The notes: generated by a model not told the origin, from the sequence alone. A stretch of 18,455 bases of DNA from Bacteroidaceae bacterium (GCA_021443405.1 JABUUA010000013.1:1-18455), one strand, 5' to 3'. Counted from the stretch's first letter, positions 8,814 to 16,107 are shown. A program made the numbers and translations.

Positions 8814-9086
8814 CTATGCGAGATTGTAAAGCTGATCCAAGATTTCATTCGTTTCCTTGATAATATCTTCTCGTAATTTGCGGAAATATACCTTGGGCTT
8901 CATACCAGGTTCAATGTGAGACACGCGCCGAATCATATTGTTCTGAAGGAGCAGGATGGCCTTCATGATATTGTCAATGTCCTCTTGTGAAGCGTTGTTA
9001 TGATTGTGACTGATAACTACACTCTCCACAAACATATCACCACACATCTGGTTAATCGCCTTCTTTAGTTGTCTTTTGTTAGCCAT
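8814..9086 (-). CDS. Small conserved-looking hypothetical protein, 90 aa
   Basis: I cannot assign a family. The product is small and soluble and begins with basic residues (MANKRQLKKAINQMCGDMF). It has a possible helix-turn segment with HNHNNASQEDIDNIMKAIL (about 27-45) and a C-terminal helix rich in Lys and Glu (REDIIKETNEILDQLYN). No signal peptide, no membrane segment and no Cys cluster. It is the first gene of the minus-strand run and lies directly behind a good Bacteroidetes promoter, which supports it being expressed. Its leader is about 30 nt. The His/Asn-rich patch is notable but gives no firm function. The coding sequence is visibly more AT-rich than ygiQ or the adenylating enzyme. 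Confidence 0.75.
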   Translation of the reverse strand: MANKRQLKKAINQMCGDMFVESVVISHNHNNASQEDIDNIMKAILLLQNNMIRRVSHIEPGMKPKVYFRKLREDIIKETNEILDQLYNLA

Positions 9087-9121
9087 GGTCTTGCTGTTTT
9101 AATGATATATAAACACTCATA

Positions 9122-9152
9122 CAAAGATAAGAAAAGATTTTTGAACGGCAAA
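9122..9152 (-). promoter_or_regulatory. Promoter of the seven-gene minus-strand run
   Basis: On the minus strand a -7 box TATCTTTG (9122-9129, fits TAnnTTTG) follows a TTTG -33 element (9149-9152) at 19-nt spacing. It lies 35 nt upstream of the ATG at 9086. No other box of this quality was noticed in the short gaps down to 1872, so it may serve the whole run. Confidence 0.6.
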
Positions 9153-9222
9153 ACATACCTTATATTATTTATATTATTGCAGTTTTTTCCTTAACTAATA
9201 GCGTCAATTCGCAATTATTCGT

Positions 9223-9230
9223 TAAATTTG
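9223..9230 (+). promoter_or_regulatory. -7 box for the phosphofructokinase gene
   Basis: TAAATTTG fits the Bacteroidetes -7 consensus and lies 44 nt upstream of the ATG at 9275. No good -33 TTTG is seen at 18-21 nt spacing, so the promoter is only partly supported. The leader is A-rich with no Shine-Dalgarno sequence, as is usual in this phylum. Confidence 0.45.
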
Positions 9231-9274
9231 TAGAGATTATGTGAAACTACATTTAACTTCAAATAATATAAATC

Positions 9275-10924
9275 ATGGAAAAAAGTGCATTGCAGATTGC
9301 TCGCGCTGCTTATCAGCCGAAGCTTCCTAAGGCTTTGCAAGGTCCTGTGGTTGCAGTTGAGGGTAAGCCCACCCAGTCAGTAGGCAACCAGGACGAGATC
9401 AAAGCTCTCTTCCCAAACACGTACGGAATGCCCGTCATCACCTTTGAGGCAGGCGCACAACCCACCCTTGCTCCCTTTAATGTCGGAATCATCTTGTCGG
9501 GTGGTCAGGCCCCTGGTGGTCATAATGTCATCAGTGGTTTGTTCGATGGTGTGAAGTCACTGAACCCCGCAAACAAGCTCTATGGCTTTATTCTGGGTCC
9601 TGGCGGCCTTGTTGATCATAAGTACATGGAGATTACGCCTGAGCTTATGGATGAGTACCGCAACACTGGTGGCTTTGATATTATCGGTTCGGGCCGCACT
9701 AAGTTGGAGAAGGAGGAACAGTTTGAAAAGGGAATTGAAATCCTTCGTCAGCTCAACATCAAAGCGTTGGTTATTATCGGTGGCGACGACTCAAACACGA
9801 ACGCTTGCGTTTTAGCCGAGTATTACGCCGCCAAGAAATATGGCGTACAAGTTATCGGTTGTCCTAAGACGATTGATGGTGACTTGAAGAACGAGCAGAT
9901 AGAGACTTCATTTGGTTTCGACACAGCGTGCAAGACGTACTCAGAACTGATTGGTAACATTCAGCGCGACTGTAACTCGGCCCGCAAATATTGGCATTTC
10001 ATCAAACTGATGGGTCGTTCGGCTTCTCATATTGCCTTGGAGTGTGCTCTGCAGTGCCAGCCTAACATTTGTCTGGTTTCTGAAGAAGTAGAAGCTAAGG
10101 CAATGTCGCTGGACGACGTTGTGACTTACATCGCAAAGGCTGTTGCCGCACGTGCCGAAGAAGGGAACAACTATGGAACTGTCCTGATTCCTGAAGGCAT
10201 TATTGAGTTCATCCCTGCCATCAAGAAACTGATTGCGGAGTTGAACGAAGTATTGACCGACCCCGCAACCGGTGAAAGTCGTGAGTTCGCTGGCGCAGAA
10301 GAGCAGATTGCCTTCGTGAAGGGTGCAATAGCTGCTGATAATCTTGCAGTGCTGGAGTCATTACCCGAAGACGTAGCCCGCCAGTTGTGTCTCGACCGCG
10401 ACCCCCACGGCAATGTTCAGGTGTCACTTATCGAGACCGAGAAACTGCTGTCACGCATGGTGGCCACTAAGCTCGCCGCATGGAAAGCAGAGGGTAAATA
10501 CGTCGGTAAGTTCGGCACTCAGCACCACTTCTTCGGCTATGAAGGACGTTGTGCCGCGCCTTCGAACTACGACGCAGATTACTGCTATTCGCTCGGCTAC
10601 AACGCAAGTCGCCTGATTGCTAACGGGAAGACTGGCTACATGTCTATTATCAAGAACACGACAGCGCCCGCATCTGAGTGGGTGGCAGGTGGTGTTCCCA
10701 TCACCATGATGATGAATATGGAGCGTCGCAATGGTAAGAACAAACCCGTGATTCGCAAAGCACTTGTGGAATTGGACGGCGCTCCGTTTAAGTATTTTGC
10801 TGCTCACCGCGAGGCCTGGGCAAAGGAAACTGCCTACGTTTATCCCGGCCCCATCCAGTATTGGGGTCCTTCGGAAGTGTGCGACACATGCACCAAGACG
10901 CTGGCTTTGGAGCAGGCAAAGTAA
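9275..10924 (+). CDS. pfp: Diphosphate--fructose-6-phosphate 1-phosphotransferase (PPi-dependent phosphofructokinase)
   Basis: This enzyme converts fructose 6-phosphate and pyrophosphate to fructose 1,6-bisphosphate and phosphate, reversibly, in cytoplasmic glycolysis and gluconeogenesis. The 549-aa length fits the long PPi-dependent clade rather than the ATP-dependent PfkA (about 320 aa). The motifs are SGGQAPGGHNVISG at 75-88, GGDDSNTNA at 169-177, PKTIDGDL at 197-204 and MGRSASHIALE at 246-256. In the PPi group the second Asp of GGDD (D172) and the Lys of PKTIDGD (K198) replace Gly residues that let ATP bind, and both are present. D201 is the expected catalytic base. It starts a plus-strand unit with a -7 box upstream and ends at a strong hairpin. 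Codon use looks more biased than in its neighbours, as expected of a highly expressed gene. Confidence 0.97.
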   Translation: MEKSALQIARAAYQPKLPKALQGPVVAVEGKPTQSVGNQDEIKALFPNTYGMPVITFEAGAQPTLAPFNVGIILSGGQAPGGHNVISGLFDGVKSLNPANKLYGFILGPGGLVDHKYMEITPELMDEYRNTGGFDIIGSGRTKLEKEEQFEKGIEILRQLNIKALVIIGGDDSNTNACVLAEYYAAKKYGVQVIGCPKTIDGDLKNEQIETSFGFDTACKTYSELIGNIQRDCNSARKYWHFIKLMGRSASHIALECALQCQPNICLVSEEVEAKAMSLDDVVTYIAKAVAARAEEGNNYGTVLIPEGIIEFIPAIKKLIAELNEVLTDPATGESREFAGAEEQIAFVKGAIAADNLAVLESLPEDVARQLCLDRDPHGNVQVSLIETEKLLSRMVATKLAAWKAEGKYVGKFGTQHHFFGYEGRCAAPSNYDADYCYSLGYNASRLIANGKTGYMSIIKNTTAPASEWVAGGVPITMMMNMERRNGKNKPVIRKALVELDGAPFKYFAAHREAWAKETAYVYPGPIQYWGPSEVCDTCTKTLALEQAK

Positions 10925-10950
10925 CACAAACATAGTCACGAATGAATAGA

Positions 10951-10981
10951 AAGGGCGGATGGACCAGTGCCGTCCGCCCTT
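10951..10981 (+). terminator. Hairpin terminator or attenuator between pfp and the GH25 gene
   Basis: A 12-bp GC-rich stem (AAGGGCGGATGG at 10951-10962 pairing with CCGTCCGCCCTT at 10970-10981, one G-T pair) encloses a 7-nt loop, 26 nt after the pfp stop. The following bases ATCTTTATCC are only moderately T-rich. It ends 13 nt before the GH25 ATG at 10995. Confidence 0.7.
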
Positions 10982-10994
10982 ATCTTTATCCTCA

Positions 10995-11846
10995 ATGGGA
11001 ACTAAGTCGCAGTCATCAAAACCTAAGAAACGCCGAACTTCCCGGCGAAAATCTTCGGGTCACAAGCTGAAAAGTAGTCGCGCCTGGGGGCTGGCCTTGG
11101 GCGGGATATTGATAGCTGTGGCGTATGTCTGCGCCATGTATTACTTTTTTGTTGACCCGTTTTCCTTCCGATGGAAGGGACGTTTTGGCGATGTTGACTA
11201 TCCCGATGGCTATGAAGTAAGGGGAATCGACGTGAGTCATTACCAGAACGGGATTGACTGGGAGACACTTCGGAACGCAGACATTAACGACCGTGCGCTG
11301 AGTTTTGTGATTATCAAAGCCACGGAGGGCGAAGCTCTCATCGACGAAGACTTTAACGATAACTTCTATCGTGCGCGGCAAAACGACCTGATCCGCGGAG
11401 CTTACCACTTCTATAATCCTAACAAAAGCGCGAAGAAGCAAGCACAATTCTATCTGAAACAAGCGCACCTTGAGCCCGGCGACTTACCGCCTGTGCTGGA
11501 TATCGAACTGAGAGGCAACAAATCTCTTCAGGACTTTCGGCGCGACATAAAGCTTTGGCTCAACCAAGTTGAAGCGGCGTATGGGGTGAAGCCCATCCTA
11601 TATACAGGGTATAAATTTAAGGTTGACTACCTCAATACGCCCGAATTTGCGGACTATCCTTTCTGGATTGCCCACTACTATGTGAAGGAACTTCAGTATC
11701 AGGGCGATTGGACGTTCTGGCAATACACCGATTGCGGAAAGGTGAAAGGAATCAAAGGTCACGTCGATTGCAATATATTCAATGGCTCCATGAGTGACCT
11801 TTGCAAGCTGTTAATCCCCGAACCATCGGCCGAACTGATGGAGTAG
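10995..11846 (+). CDS. Membrane-anchored glycoside hydrolase family 25 (lysozyme-type muramidase)
   Basis: GH25 enzymes cleave the beta-1,4 bond between N-acetylmuramic acid and N-acetylglucosamine in peptidoglycan. The 283-aa protein has a very basic N-terminal tail (residues 1-30), one membrane segment at about 31-53 (WGLALGGILIAVAYVCAMYY) and then the GH25 domain from about 75. Expected acidic residues are visible: D79 in GIDVSHYQ, D169 and E171 in PPVLDIELRG, and D258 in HVDCNIFNG. The topology is probably a cytoplasmic basic tail with the enzyme in the periplasm. The frame extends upstream to an ATG at 10959, but that codon lies inside the terminator stem, so the ATG at 10995 is preferred. 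No separate promoter was seen. It may depend on read-through from pfp. The gene converges on prmA, with 5 nt between stops. Confidence 0.92.
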   Translation: MGTKSQSSKPKKRRTSRRKSSGHKLKSSRAWGLALGGILIAVAYVCAMYYFFVDPFSFRWKGRFGDVDYPDGYEVRGIDVSHYQNGIDWETLRNADINDRALSFVIIKATEGEALIDEDFNDNFYRARQNDLIRGAYHFYNPNKSAKKQAQFYLKQAHLEPGDLPPVLDIELRGNKSLQDFRRDIKLWLNQVEAAYGVKPILYTGYKFKVDYLNTPEFADYPFWIAHYYVKELQYQGDWTFWQYTDCGKVKGIKGHVDCNIFNGSMSDLCKLLIPEPSAELME

Positions 11847-11851
11847 GGCGG

Positions 11852-12688
11852 TCAGCGTTCCAAGCAAATCATCGCCCAATCATCTGTAACTTTTTGATTT
11901 TTTACTACAAAACCGAACTTTTCGGCTTCTTTTGTCAAGGAGGGAATGTCCTGTTCATAAAACCCGCTTAACAAGAGACAGGCATGGGGCTTGAGCGCTT
12001 GTGCAAAGCGCGACATATCGCCGAGCAAGATGTTCCTATTGATGTTTGCAATCAACATGTCGGCCGGTCGGATGCCATTCAAAACGTCGGCGTCACCGAA
12101 CAATACTTCCATCGGAGCGCTGTTGAGCAGAGCATTCATCGTGGCATTCTCCACGCTCCACTCGTCGATGTCGTAACCCACAATCTCTGTCGCGCCCAGC
12201 TGATGGCACAAAATTCCTAACACTCCCGTCCCCGTGCCGGCATCTATGACGCGCTTTCCCCGTAAATCCATGGTGGAAAGATGCGAAAGAATCATGCGGG
12301 TCGTGGGGTGGGTTCCCGTCCCGAATGCCAAACGTGGGTTTATCACGATGTCGTGTTGGCAGTGATGTTCCACGGGGTGACGCGTGTCGTGAACGCAGAC
12401 GAGGTCGTCGATGATGACGGGAGCAAACTCCTTTTCCCATACGGCATTCCAGTCCTCGTCGGGAGCTTTTGCCACAGAATATTCGAAATGATAGTCAGGC
12501 AACGGAAATGTTTCGATGAGTTCGCGCAAAACTGAAGCATCAAACATCCTTTTCTGCACATAGGCTAAAACGCCATTTTCCTTCGAAACGAACGATTCAA
12601 ATCCAATGTTTCCCAATAACGCTTGCAACACATCGCAACAATCTTCGTTGTATGGTGTAACGACAAAATCGACCTCGTAATACTTCAT
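11852..12688 (-). CDS. prmA: Ribosomal protein L11 methyltransferase
   Basis: PrmA uses S-adenosylmethionine to methylate ribosomal protein L11. The 278-aa product has the family start MKYYEVDFVVTPYNEDCCDVL and an N-terminal substrate-recognition domain of about 100 residues. The methyltransferase domain shows FGTGTHPTT (122-130), the SAM-binding motif DAGTGTGVLGI (149-159), the acidic GYDID at 171-175 and IANIN at 213-217. The frame is open to a longer start at 12775, but that would add residues not found in the family and place the -7 box inside the gene, so ATG 12688 is chosen. There is little space after the stop because the GH25 gene converges on it. The upstream region is shared with the divergent secreted-protein gene. 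Confidence 0.95.
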   Translation of the reverse strand: MKYYEVDFVVTPYNEDCCDVLQALLGNIGFESFVSKENGVLAYVQKRMFDASVLRELIETFPLPDYHFEYSVAKAPDEDWNAVWEKEFAPVIIDDLVCVHDTRHPVEHHCQHDIVINPRLAFGTGTHPTTRMILSHLSTMDLRGKRVIDAGTGTGVLGILCHQLGATEIVGYDIDEWSVENATMNALLNSAPMEVLFGDADVLNGIRPADMLIANINRNILLGDMSRFAQALKPHACLLLSGFYEQDIPSLTKEAEKFGFVVKNQKVTDDWAMICLER

Positions 12689-12706
12689 ATATATATTAAT
12701 AATGTA

Positions 12707-12714
12707 CAAAATTA
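12707..12714 (-). promoter_or_regulatory. -7 box for prmA
   Basis: The minus-strand sequence TAATTTTG fits TAnnTTTG and sits 18 nt upstream of the prmA ATG. A matching -33 TTTG was not found at the usual distance, so support is partial. Confidence 0.4.
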
Positions 12715-12731
12715 CGGAATTTTTCCTTACG

Positions 12732-12770
12732 AAGGGGGATTTTCCCCAATAATTTGGGCGTTTCCCCCTT
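12732..12770. repeat. Nested inverted repeat between two divergent promoters
   Basis: AAGGGGGA (12732-12739) is the reverse complement of TCCCCCTT (12763-12770). Inside it, CCCAA (12745-12749) pairs with TTGGG (12754-12758) around a 4-nt loop. The structure sits just upstream of the prmA -7 box and touches the -33 element of the opposite gene, so it could be an operator. This is an inference from position only. Confidence 0.4.
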
Positions 12771-12798
12771 TGCATACCGATAAAAAATCGTAATTTTG
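12769..12798 (+). promoter_or_regulatory. Promoter of the secreted low-complexity protein gene
   Basis: A TTTG -33 element (12769-12772) and a -7 box TAATTTTG (12791-12798) are separated by 18 nt. The ATG at 12830 is 31 nt further on. The pair probably drives both this gene and the FadL-like gene after it. Confidence 0.55.
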
Positions 12799-12829
12799 CA
12801 ACCAGATAAACATCTAAATCATTTTGGAT

Positions 12830-13909
12830 ATGAAAGCAAGAAAAATTTTGTTAGGCATGATGGCTGTCCTCCCATTCGTAGTGAATGCTCAGGACGATGA
12901 CATGTATTTCGTACCGAAGAAGAAGGCAAAGACCGAAACTCGCAAAACGGCGGCACTGAGCGAAGCTTACCGTCAGTACAACTACGCGAAACCTCAAGCG
13001 GAGGAAGTCGATACCGTGAGTTGCTGGACAGGTCAGCTTCGTGACACCGACGAGTTCAATCGTCATGGCACGGGTCCTCGGTATGTCACCATCATCACGG
13101 AAGATGATACTATCATGGTAGAAGAGGACAAGTTGCGTATGGACGAGCAAGGAAACTATGTCATTGATCGTAGCGAGTTGACCCAAGAAACCAATGATGA
13201 TTACTATTACGACATAGACCGCGACTTCGAATATGCGCAGCGTCTCAACCGTTTCTATGGTTACAACTACTACCACGGCATTCCTTGGACCTACGGATAT
13301 AACTACCTTTACGACCCTTGGTACTATGGTTCGTGGTATTACGACCCCTGGTATTACAACCATTGGTATGGTTGGAACTACGGATGGGGCCCGAGCTATA
13401 GCTGGTGGTATGGGCCGCATTACTACGGATGGAACCATCATTTCGGCTCACATTACCACGGAGGTCTGCTTGGTTATTCGCATCCCGGTCGCAGTCGCTC
13501 TACATTTGGCCACCTGGGTGGCGGTAGCGCCTCGAACCGTCGCGGCACAGCTTTGGCCTCGACCCGGGGCACACGCACCGTCGGTACAAGCCGCGGCACA
13601 GGCACCACGTCACGGGTTGGCACCAGCCGCAGCAGCGCAAGCCGGGGCATAGGTGTGACCAACAGTACTTCAAGCAGCCGAATCGGCAGCAGTCGCAGCG
13701 GCGCGAGCAGTTCTTCACGTTCTTCCAGCTCATCAAGTTCATCGTCAAGCCGCAGCAGCAGCGTCTCGTCAAGCAGTAGCAGAAGTAGCGGCTTCTCAAG
13801 CGGAGGCTTCTCAGGTGGCGGTTCACGCGGCGGCGGAGGCTTCTCAGGAGGTGGCGGTTTCTCTGGCGGAGGCGGCTCACGCGGTGGCGGCGGTGGCGGC
13901 CGTCGATAA
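12830..13909 (+). CDS. Secreted low-complexity protein (Tyr/Trp-rich centre, Ser/Gly-rich tail)
   Basis: I do not recognise a family with certainty. The 359-aa product has a signal peptide (MKARKILLGMMAVLPFVVNA, then Q) and a charged region of about 120 residues. An aromatic segment (about 143-205) follows, rich in Tyr, Trp, His and Gly, with YDPWYY twice. Then come Thr/Ser/Arg/Gly repeats (about 236-270), a Ser-Arg run (about 280-320) and a Gly-rich tail with FSGGG and SRGGG units (about 321-359). Such composition is seen in secreted Bacteroidales proteins of unknown role; adhesion, surface coating or an RNA- or metal-binding role are only guesses. The ATG at 12830 is chosen; a TTG two codons upstream is in frame but unneeded. 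The next gene follows after 42 nt with no promoter box seen between, so the two are probably co-transcribed. Confidence 0.83.
   Translation: MKARKILLGMMAVLPFVVNAQDDDMYFVPKKKAKTETRKTAALSEAYRQYNYAKPQAEEVDTVSCWTGQLRDTDEFNRHGTGPRYVTIITEDDTIMVEEDKLRMDEQGNYVIDRSELTQETNDDYYYDIDRDFEYAQRLNRFYGYNYYHGIPWTYGYNYLYDPWYYGSWYYDPWYYNHWYGWNYGWGPSYSWWYGPHYYGWNHHFGSHYHGGLLGYSHPGRSRSTFGHLGGGSASNRRGTALASTRGTRTVGTSRGTGTTSRVGTSRSSASRGIGVTNSTSSSRIGSSRSGASSSSRSSSSSSSSSSRSSSVSSSSSRSSGFSSGGFSGGGSRGGGGFSGGGGFSGGGGSRGGGGGGRR
13667..13906 (+). repeat. Ser- then Gly-codon low-complexity tract
   Basis: Within the secreted protein gene, imperfect AGC/TCA/TCG serine codons with interspersed arginines are followed by tandem GGC/GGA glycine codons in units around GGCGGAGGCTTCTCAGG. 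Slippage or recombination could change tail length between strains. The tract also creates a long Pro-rich open frame on the opposite strand. Confidence 0.7.
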
Positions 13910-13951
13910 GGGAGACGAGCAAATGAATGTTGACTAATAATAGCATAAAAT

Positions 13952-15562
13952 ATGAAAACACGTAGTATATTTTCACTCGCATTGCTGGCCGCAACCGTGG
14001 CAGCACAAGCACAAGACACCTACCTCAACGACCGCATCACGGCCCAGGATGAGCTGAACGGCTCGGCACGCTACGTAGGTATGGGCGGCGCCATGGGCGC
14101 GCTGGGTGCCGATCTTTCGGTCATCAGCAGCAACCCAGCCGGTATTGCCCTCTATCGCAAATCGGACGTCGGCCTTTCTTTTGGTTGCGTCCTCCCCAAC
14201 GGCAATGGTTGGGACTCGAAACAACCCGCGACGTATGGCGAGAAACTTAACCGCGCTTCGTTCGACCAGTTAGGACTTGTATGGTCGCTCCGTACGGGCA
14301 ACGACATGGTTCGCTTCGTAAACTTCGGCATAAACTATCAGAAGCGTAAGAACTTTAATACGGGCTTCTTTGCTGATAACTATACATTGAATGGCTTATC
14401 ACAAATGGACCAGCTCGCCGACATGGCCAATGCTGAGATGGGTGGTCTCGATAACACCAACTTGGTGGGATTGGCAGAATATCCCTACGAGAATGACGAG
14501 AATACGTCGTATCTTGCTTGGGACGACCAAGGCAACTACTATAATGCTTACCCCAGCTACAGCAGCAATTACACGCGACATCAGGTCGGTGCAGTGCAGG
14601 GCTTCGATTTCAATGCGTCACTCAATCTGCAGGACCGCGTCTATCTCGGCATGACCGTTGGGGTGGATGGCGTTAATTACAAGTCGTGGAGTGAGTATGC
14701 CGAGTATGGTAGCGATAACGGGCTGAACCACGGACTTTACAACGACCGCAAGATTGAAGGCAGTGGTGTGAACGTGAAGCTCGGTATGATTGTTCGCCCG
14801 AGTGCTGAAAGTCCCTTCCGTATCGGCGTAACTATGGAGACTCCCACTTGGTATCGTCTGCACAACAGTACTTTGTACAATCTGTATGCCGACTTAGGAA
14901 ATGGCGTGGAGAAGAGCGACCAGCCCGAAAGTTATCTCGACTACACGGTGCGCACCCCGTGGAAAGGCCGCTTGAGTTTCGGCACGACCATCGGCACATC
15001 TCTGGCCATCGGCGCTGAATACGAGATAGCCAACTACAGCAAGACCGCGATGGGTTACCCCATTTATAAGGAGCACGACGAGTATTCGGACTATCGGTCG
15101 CACAAGGACGTTGCGATGAACAACCACACGCGCGACAATCTTCACGCCCAGCACACTATAAAAGTGGGCGCAGAGTATAAGCCGACCAAGAACTTGGCTC
15201 TGCGGGCTGGTTACAATTTCATCAGTTCTCGCTTCAAGAAAGACTGCACGTTCGACCAGTATGCCATCTATCAAGACAGCGGCAACTACTATATGGCCAA
15301 CGACGAAATCAGCACGAATTACATCACCAACACCGATTACTCTCGCATTGGCGCTGCTAACATTGTGACCTTAGGTATCGGTTACAGCCTCAAGAGCTTC
15401 TACATCAACGCGGCTTATCAAATGCGCGCCCAGAAGGCTGACTTCTATGGTTTCCACGCCAACAAACCGGGAGTGGAATACACGACCGCTAATCAGTTGA
15501 ACCCCGTGGAAGTAAATCTCAACCGTCATCAGCTGACGTTCGGCCTCGGTTTCAAGTTCTAA
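13952..15562 (+). CDS. Outer-membrane beta-barrel protein, OmpP1/FadL/TodX-like
   Basis: This 536-aa exported protein has a signal peptide (MKTRSIFSLALLAATVAAQA, then Q). It begins with the FadL/OmpP1-type motif SARYVGMGGAMGALGADLS at about 38-56, followed by SSNPAGIALYRKSDVGLSFG, typical of this outer-membrane family, often annotated as hemin receptor or long-chain fatty acid transporter in Bacteroidales. Alternating beta-strand segments fill the rest, and the last residues end in Phe (LTFGLGFKF), as expected for a barrel recognised by BAM. The family imports hydrophobic compounds in better studied bacteria; the substrate here is not known. It follows the low-complexity gene by 42 nt and ends 24 nt before a good terminator. 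Confidence 0.88.
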   Translation: MKTRSIFSLALLAATVAAQAQDTYLNDRITAQDELNGSARYVGMGGAMGALGADLSVISSNPAGIALYRKSDVGLSFGCVLPNGNGWDSKQPATYGEKLNRASFDQLGLVWSLRTGNDMVRFVNFGINYQKRKNFNTGFFADNYTLNGLSQMDQLADMANAEMGGLDNTNLVGLAEYPYENDENTSYLAWDDQGNYYNAYPSYSSNYTRHQVGAVQGFDFNASLNLQDRVYLGMTVGVDGVNYKSWSEYAEYGSDNGLNHGLYNDRKIEGSGVNVKLGMIVRPSAESPFRIGVTMETPTWYRLHNSTLYNLYADLGNGVEKSDQPESYLDYTVRTPWKGRLSFGTTIGTSLAIGAEYEIANYSKTAMGYPIYKEHDEYSDYRSHKDVAMNNHTRDNLHAQHTIKVGAEYKPTKNLALRAGYNFISSRFKKDCTFDQYAIYQDSGNYYMANDEISTNYITNTDYSRIGAANIVTLGIGYSLKSFYINAAYQMRAQKADFYGFHANKPGVEYTTANQLNPVEVNLNRHQLTFGLGFKF

Positions 15563-15586
15563 TCCAACGAGTTATCCCTGCAATAG

Positions 15587-15617
15587 TGCCCAATCACCGC
15601 GAGTGGTTGGGCATTTT
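15587..15617 (+). terminator. Rho-independent terminator after the FadL-like gene
   Basis: An 11-bp stem TGCCCAATCAC (15587-15597) and GTGGTTGGGCA (15603-15613), with one G-T pair, closes a 5-nt loop and is followed by TTTTGTTT. It lies 24 nt after the stop codon. Confidence 0.85.
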
Positions 15618-15658
15618 GTTTGGGCGCTTGTTTGGGGGCTTCGGGACGTGTGCGGAAA

Positions 15659-15737
15659 GACATGCGGACGAGTGAGCTCAGACATGCGGACGAGTGGGCT
15701 CACACATAAGGACGTCTGAGGCGAAACGTCCGTATGT
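15659..15737. repeat. Short direct and inverted repeats in the convergent spacer
   Basis: Two adjacent 22-nt copies (15659-15680 and 15681-15702) differ at one base and begin GACATGCGGACGAGTG. A degenerate third copy ACATAAGGACGT (15704-15715) forms a 12-bp inverted repeat with ACGTCCGTATGT (15726-15737, 11 of 12 paired, 10-nt loop). That second arm, read on the minus strand, is again a copy of the unit. The cluster follows the stop of the minus-strand HTH gene, so the hairpin could end its transcript, though no T-tract is seen. Confidence 0.65.
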
Positions 15738-15750
15738 CTGTTTCGGGGGC

Positions 15751-16098
15751 TCAGAACAAGAGGTGCGTGAAGTCGAGCTGAATGGCGCTGGGGCTGTGTA
15801 TCGTCTCGGTCTCCTCCTCGTCGTCAAACATCTCAAGGATAAAGTCGAGCTGCACGGCGAAATCGGGCTTTATGGCGTAGCGCCCCCAACCAATGCGCTT
15901 GAAGGGCGAGCGGCGCTGCTTCGATTGTCGCCACAAATAGTTTTGGACGGCGTTGTGAATCTTCTTATACCTGACATCGTCGGCAAAGAAGTCGGCATGC
16001 TCGTTGTAGATGCTCTGCGCGATACTCCCCACCGATAGTCCCGACTTGCCTTGCTTGATGAGCAAATCAATGATGTCTTTGTGGTACTGATTCTTCAT
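15751..16098 (-). CDS. Small winged-helix-like protein (HARE-HTH-like), possible regulator
   Basis: The 115-aa product starts MKNQYHKDIIDLLIKQGK and has features of the HARE-HTH/winged-helix type: SVGSIAQSIYNEHADFF (22-38), VRYKKIHNAVQNYLWRQSK (42-60) and SPFKRIGWGRYAIK (64-77), the last looking like the wing. An acidic stretch (EEETE) and a duplicated short motif, VQLDF (82-86) and IQLDF (106-110), follow at the C-terminus. It may bind DNA, but no target is known. A frame extension to a TTG start at 16110 is possible and rejected because the -7 box overlaps it. It is divergent from the lipoprotein/GH51 pair and could regulate it, an inference from position only. Confidence 0.78.
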   Translation of the reverse strand: MKNQYHKDIIDLLIKQGKSGLSVGSIAQSIYNEHADFFADDVRYKKIHNAVQNYLWRQSKQRRSPFKRIGWGRYAIKPDFAVQLDFILEMFDDEEETETIHSPSAIQLDFTHLLF

Positions 16099-16107
16099 AC
16101 GATGTCC

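Noticed and set aside
9087..9274. Search for an RNA gene in the divergent spacer
   Set aside because: Only AT-rich sequence and promoter boxes were seen, with no tRNA-like or riboswitch-like structure.
12689..12775. Longer PrmA start at 12775
   Set aside because: The extra residues do not resemble PrmA, and the promoter box would lie inside the coding region.
13474..14019. Pro-rich 181-codon frame on the minus strand
   Set aside because: It is the complement of the Ser/Gly codon tract, and no promoter or start context supports it.
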